From the NCBI RefSeq assembly GCF_016427535.1, contig NZ_JAELXV010000006.1, positions 1 through 64,000 of the forward strand: 64,000 nt of DNA, in the 5' to 3' direction. This document shows positions 63,632-64,000 of this stretch, piece by piece; the first letter of the stretch is position 1; every line of letters starts with the position of its first letter. The notes beneath the pieces were generated by a model. That model was not told the DNA's origin and ran no database searches. It worked only from the letters and a program-made list of their open reading frames with translations. The stretch is from Hymenobacter sp. BT559 (GTDB taxonomy: Bacteria; Bacteroidota; Bacteroidia; Cytophagales; Hymenobacteraceae). A program made the position numbers and the translations under genes.

Positions 63632-64000
63632 ATAACACCCGTTGGAAAGCGCCCTAGCAACCCTTCGCGCCAGTGATGCGGGCAGGGTCACGGCCAAGGC
63701 CTCTCACTTGGCGCGCTACCGACCAAGGAGAGGCTAGCCGCAGTTCGGCCATATGCCGGACTACTTATAAAGGCTCGGGCCACTGAACTCAAAGCCGGTG
63801 CCAGGGCTAGCGCATCAATCAACCACACCCTACAATGCCTTATTAATCAACTTGCTATCCTACCAAGCAGACCTAAAGGCTACTAGTAGCCGGCGTGCCA
63901 GCTGCCTAGCGTTTTGCTAGCCCGTAGTGCATTTTGCTAGGCGAGCAGGTGGAGGTACCCACCTAGGCTGCCCCGAGGCACGAAGCAGCTGGCTAACCCC
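63632..64000. other. Gene-free end of the window
   Basis: No coding region is supportable. The stretch is upstream of the kinase-like gene, and a near-perfect hairpin (AGTTCGGC...GCCGGACT) lies near 63740-63761. A TTTTGCTAG word occurs twice near 63910 and 63931. It runs off the window end. Confidence 0.3.

Overview
The window reads as a chromosome segment of a high-GC member of the Bacteroidota, most like Hymenobacter or a close relative. Evidence: two secreted proteins with C-terminal type IX secretion (T9SS) sorting domains, a SusC/SusD pair, promoters that fit the Bacteroidota -7 box TAnnTTTG, almost no Shine-Dalgarno sequences, high-GC genes with AT-rich gaps, and a dispersed inverted-repeat family of the kind found in Hymenobacter genomes. 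No phage, transposase, CRISPR array or rRNA was seen. One tRNA-Glu(TTC) opens the window.

Layout. (1) 0.8-19 kb is a glycan-use region: a secreted beta-helix T9SS protein, a GH97 glycosidase, a sodium/solute symporter, an N-acetylneuraminate lyase/DHDPS-family aldolase, an AraC regulator, an L-fucose-isomerase-like protein, SusC, SusD, and a fusion of a formylglycine-generating-enzyme-like domain to a four-Asp-box sialidase-like propeller. Together they suggest outer-membrane capture, trimming, import and aldol cleavage of a sugar whose identity the sequence does not settle. (2) 19-25 kb holds an AraC regulator, an FAD monooxygenase followed by an acyl-carrier-protein-like protein without its serine, a STAS/SpoIIAA-like protein, a BLUF blue-light sensor and a ClC channel. 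(3) 25-30.7 kb holds an OmpA/TSP3 protein, a LytS/LytTR two-component pair, and nagA; the gap in front of the kinase carries direct repeats phased at exactly 21 bp. (4) 30.8-42 kb holds a second T9SS protein and a six-gene minus-strand cluster: SWIM zinc-finger protein, MoxR AAA+ ATPase, an AT-rich DUF559/PD-(D/E)XK-like protein, DUF5682, a low-GC unknown, and a VWA protein. (5) 42.2-57.2 kb is a cobalamin locus: cobQ, cobD-like aminotransferase, cbiB, cobB, a small P-loop NTPase, then a cobalamin riboswitch leading btuF-btuC-btuD-btuB-cobU-ATR-cobT-cobS-cobC. All late steps and uptake are present; no corrin-ring genes are in the window. (6) 57.3-63.6 kb holds an acyltransferase, lysA, an APC permease and a histidine kinase whose phospho-accepting His is replaced by Gln.

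The observations I rate highest are the MoxR/VWA/SWIM/DUF5682 cluster with two low-GC genes wedged into separate junctions; the 21-bp phased repeat array upstream of the LytTR pair; the marked excess of the palindrome CCTAGG; two intergenic inverted repeats whose arms differ by compensating changes; and three proteins that keep their fold motifs but lack the catalytic residue (histidine kinase, ACP-like protein, FGE-like domain). Families were assigned by reading motifs by eye; no database search was run.
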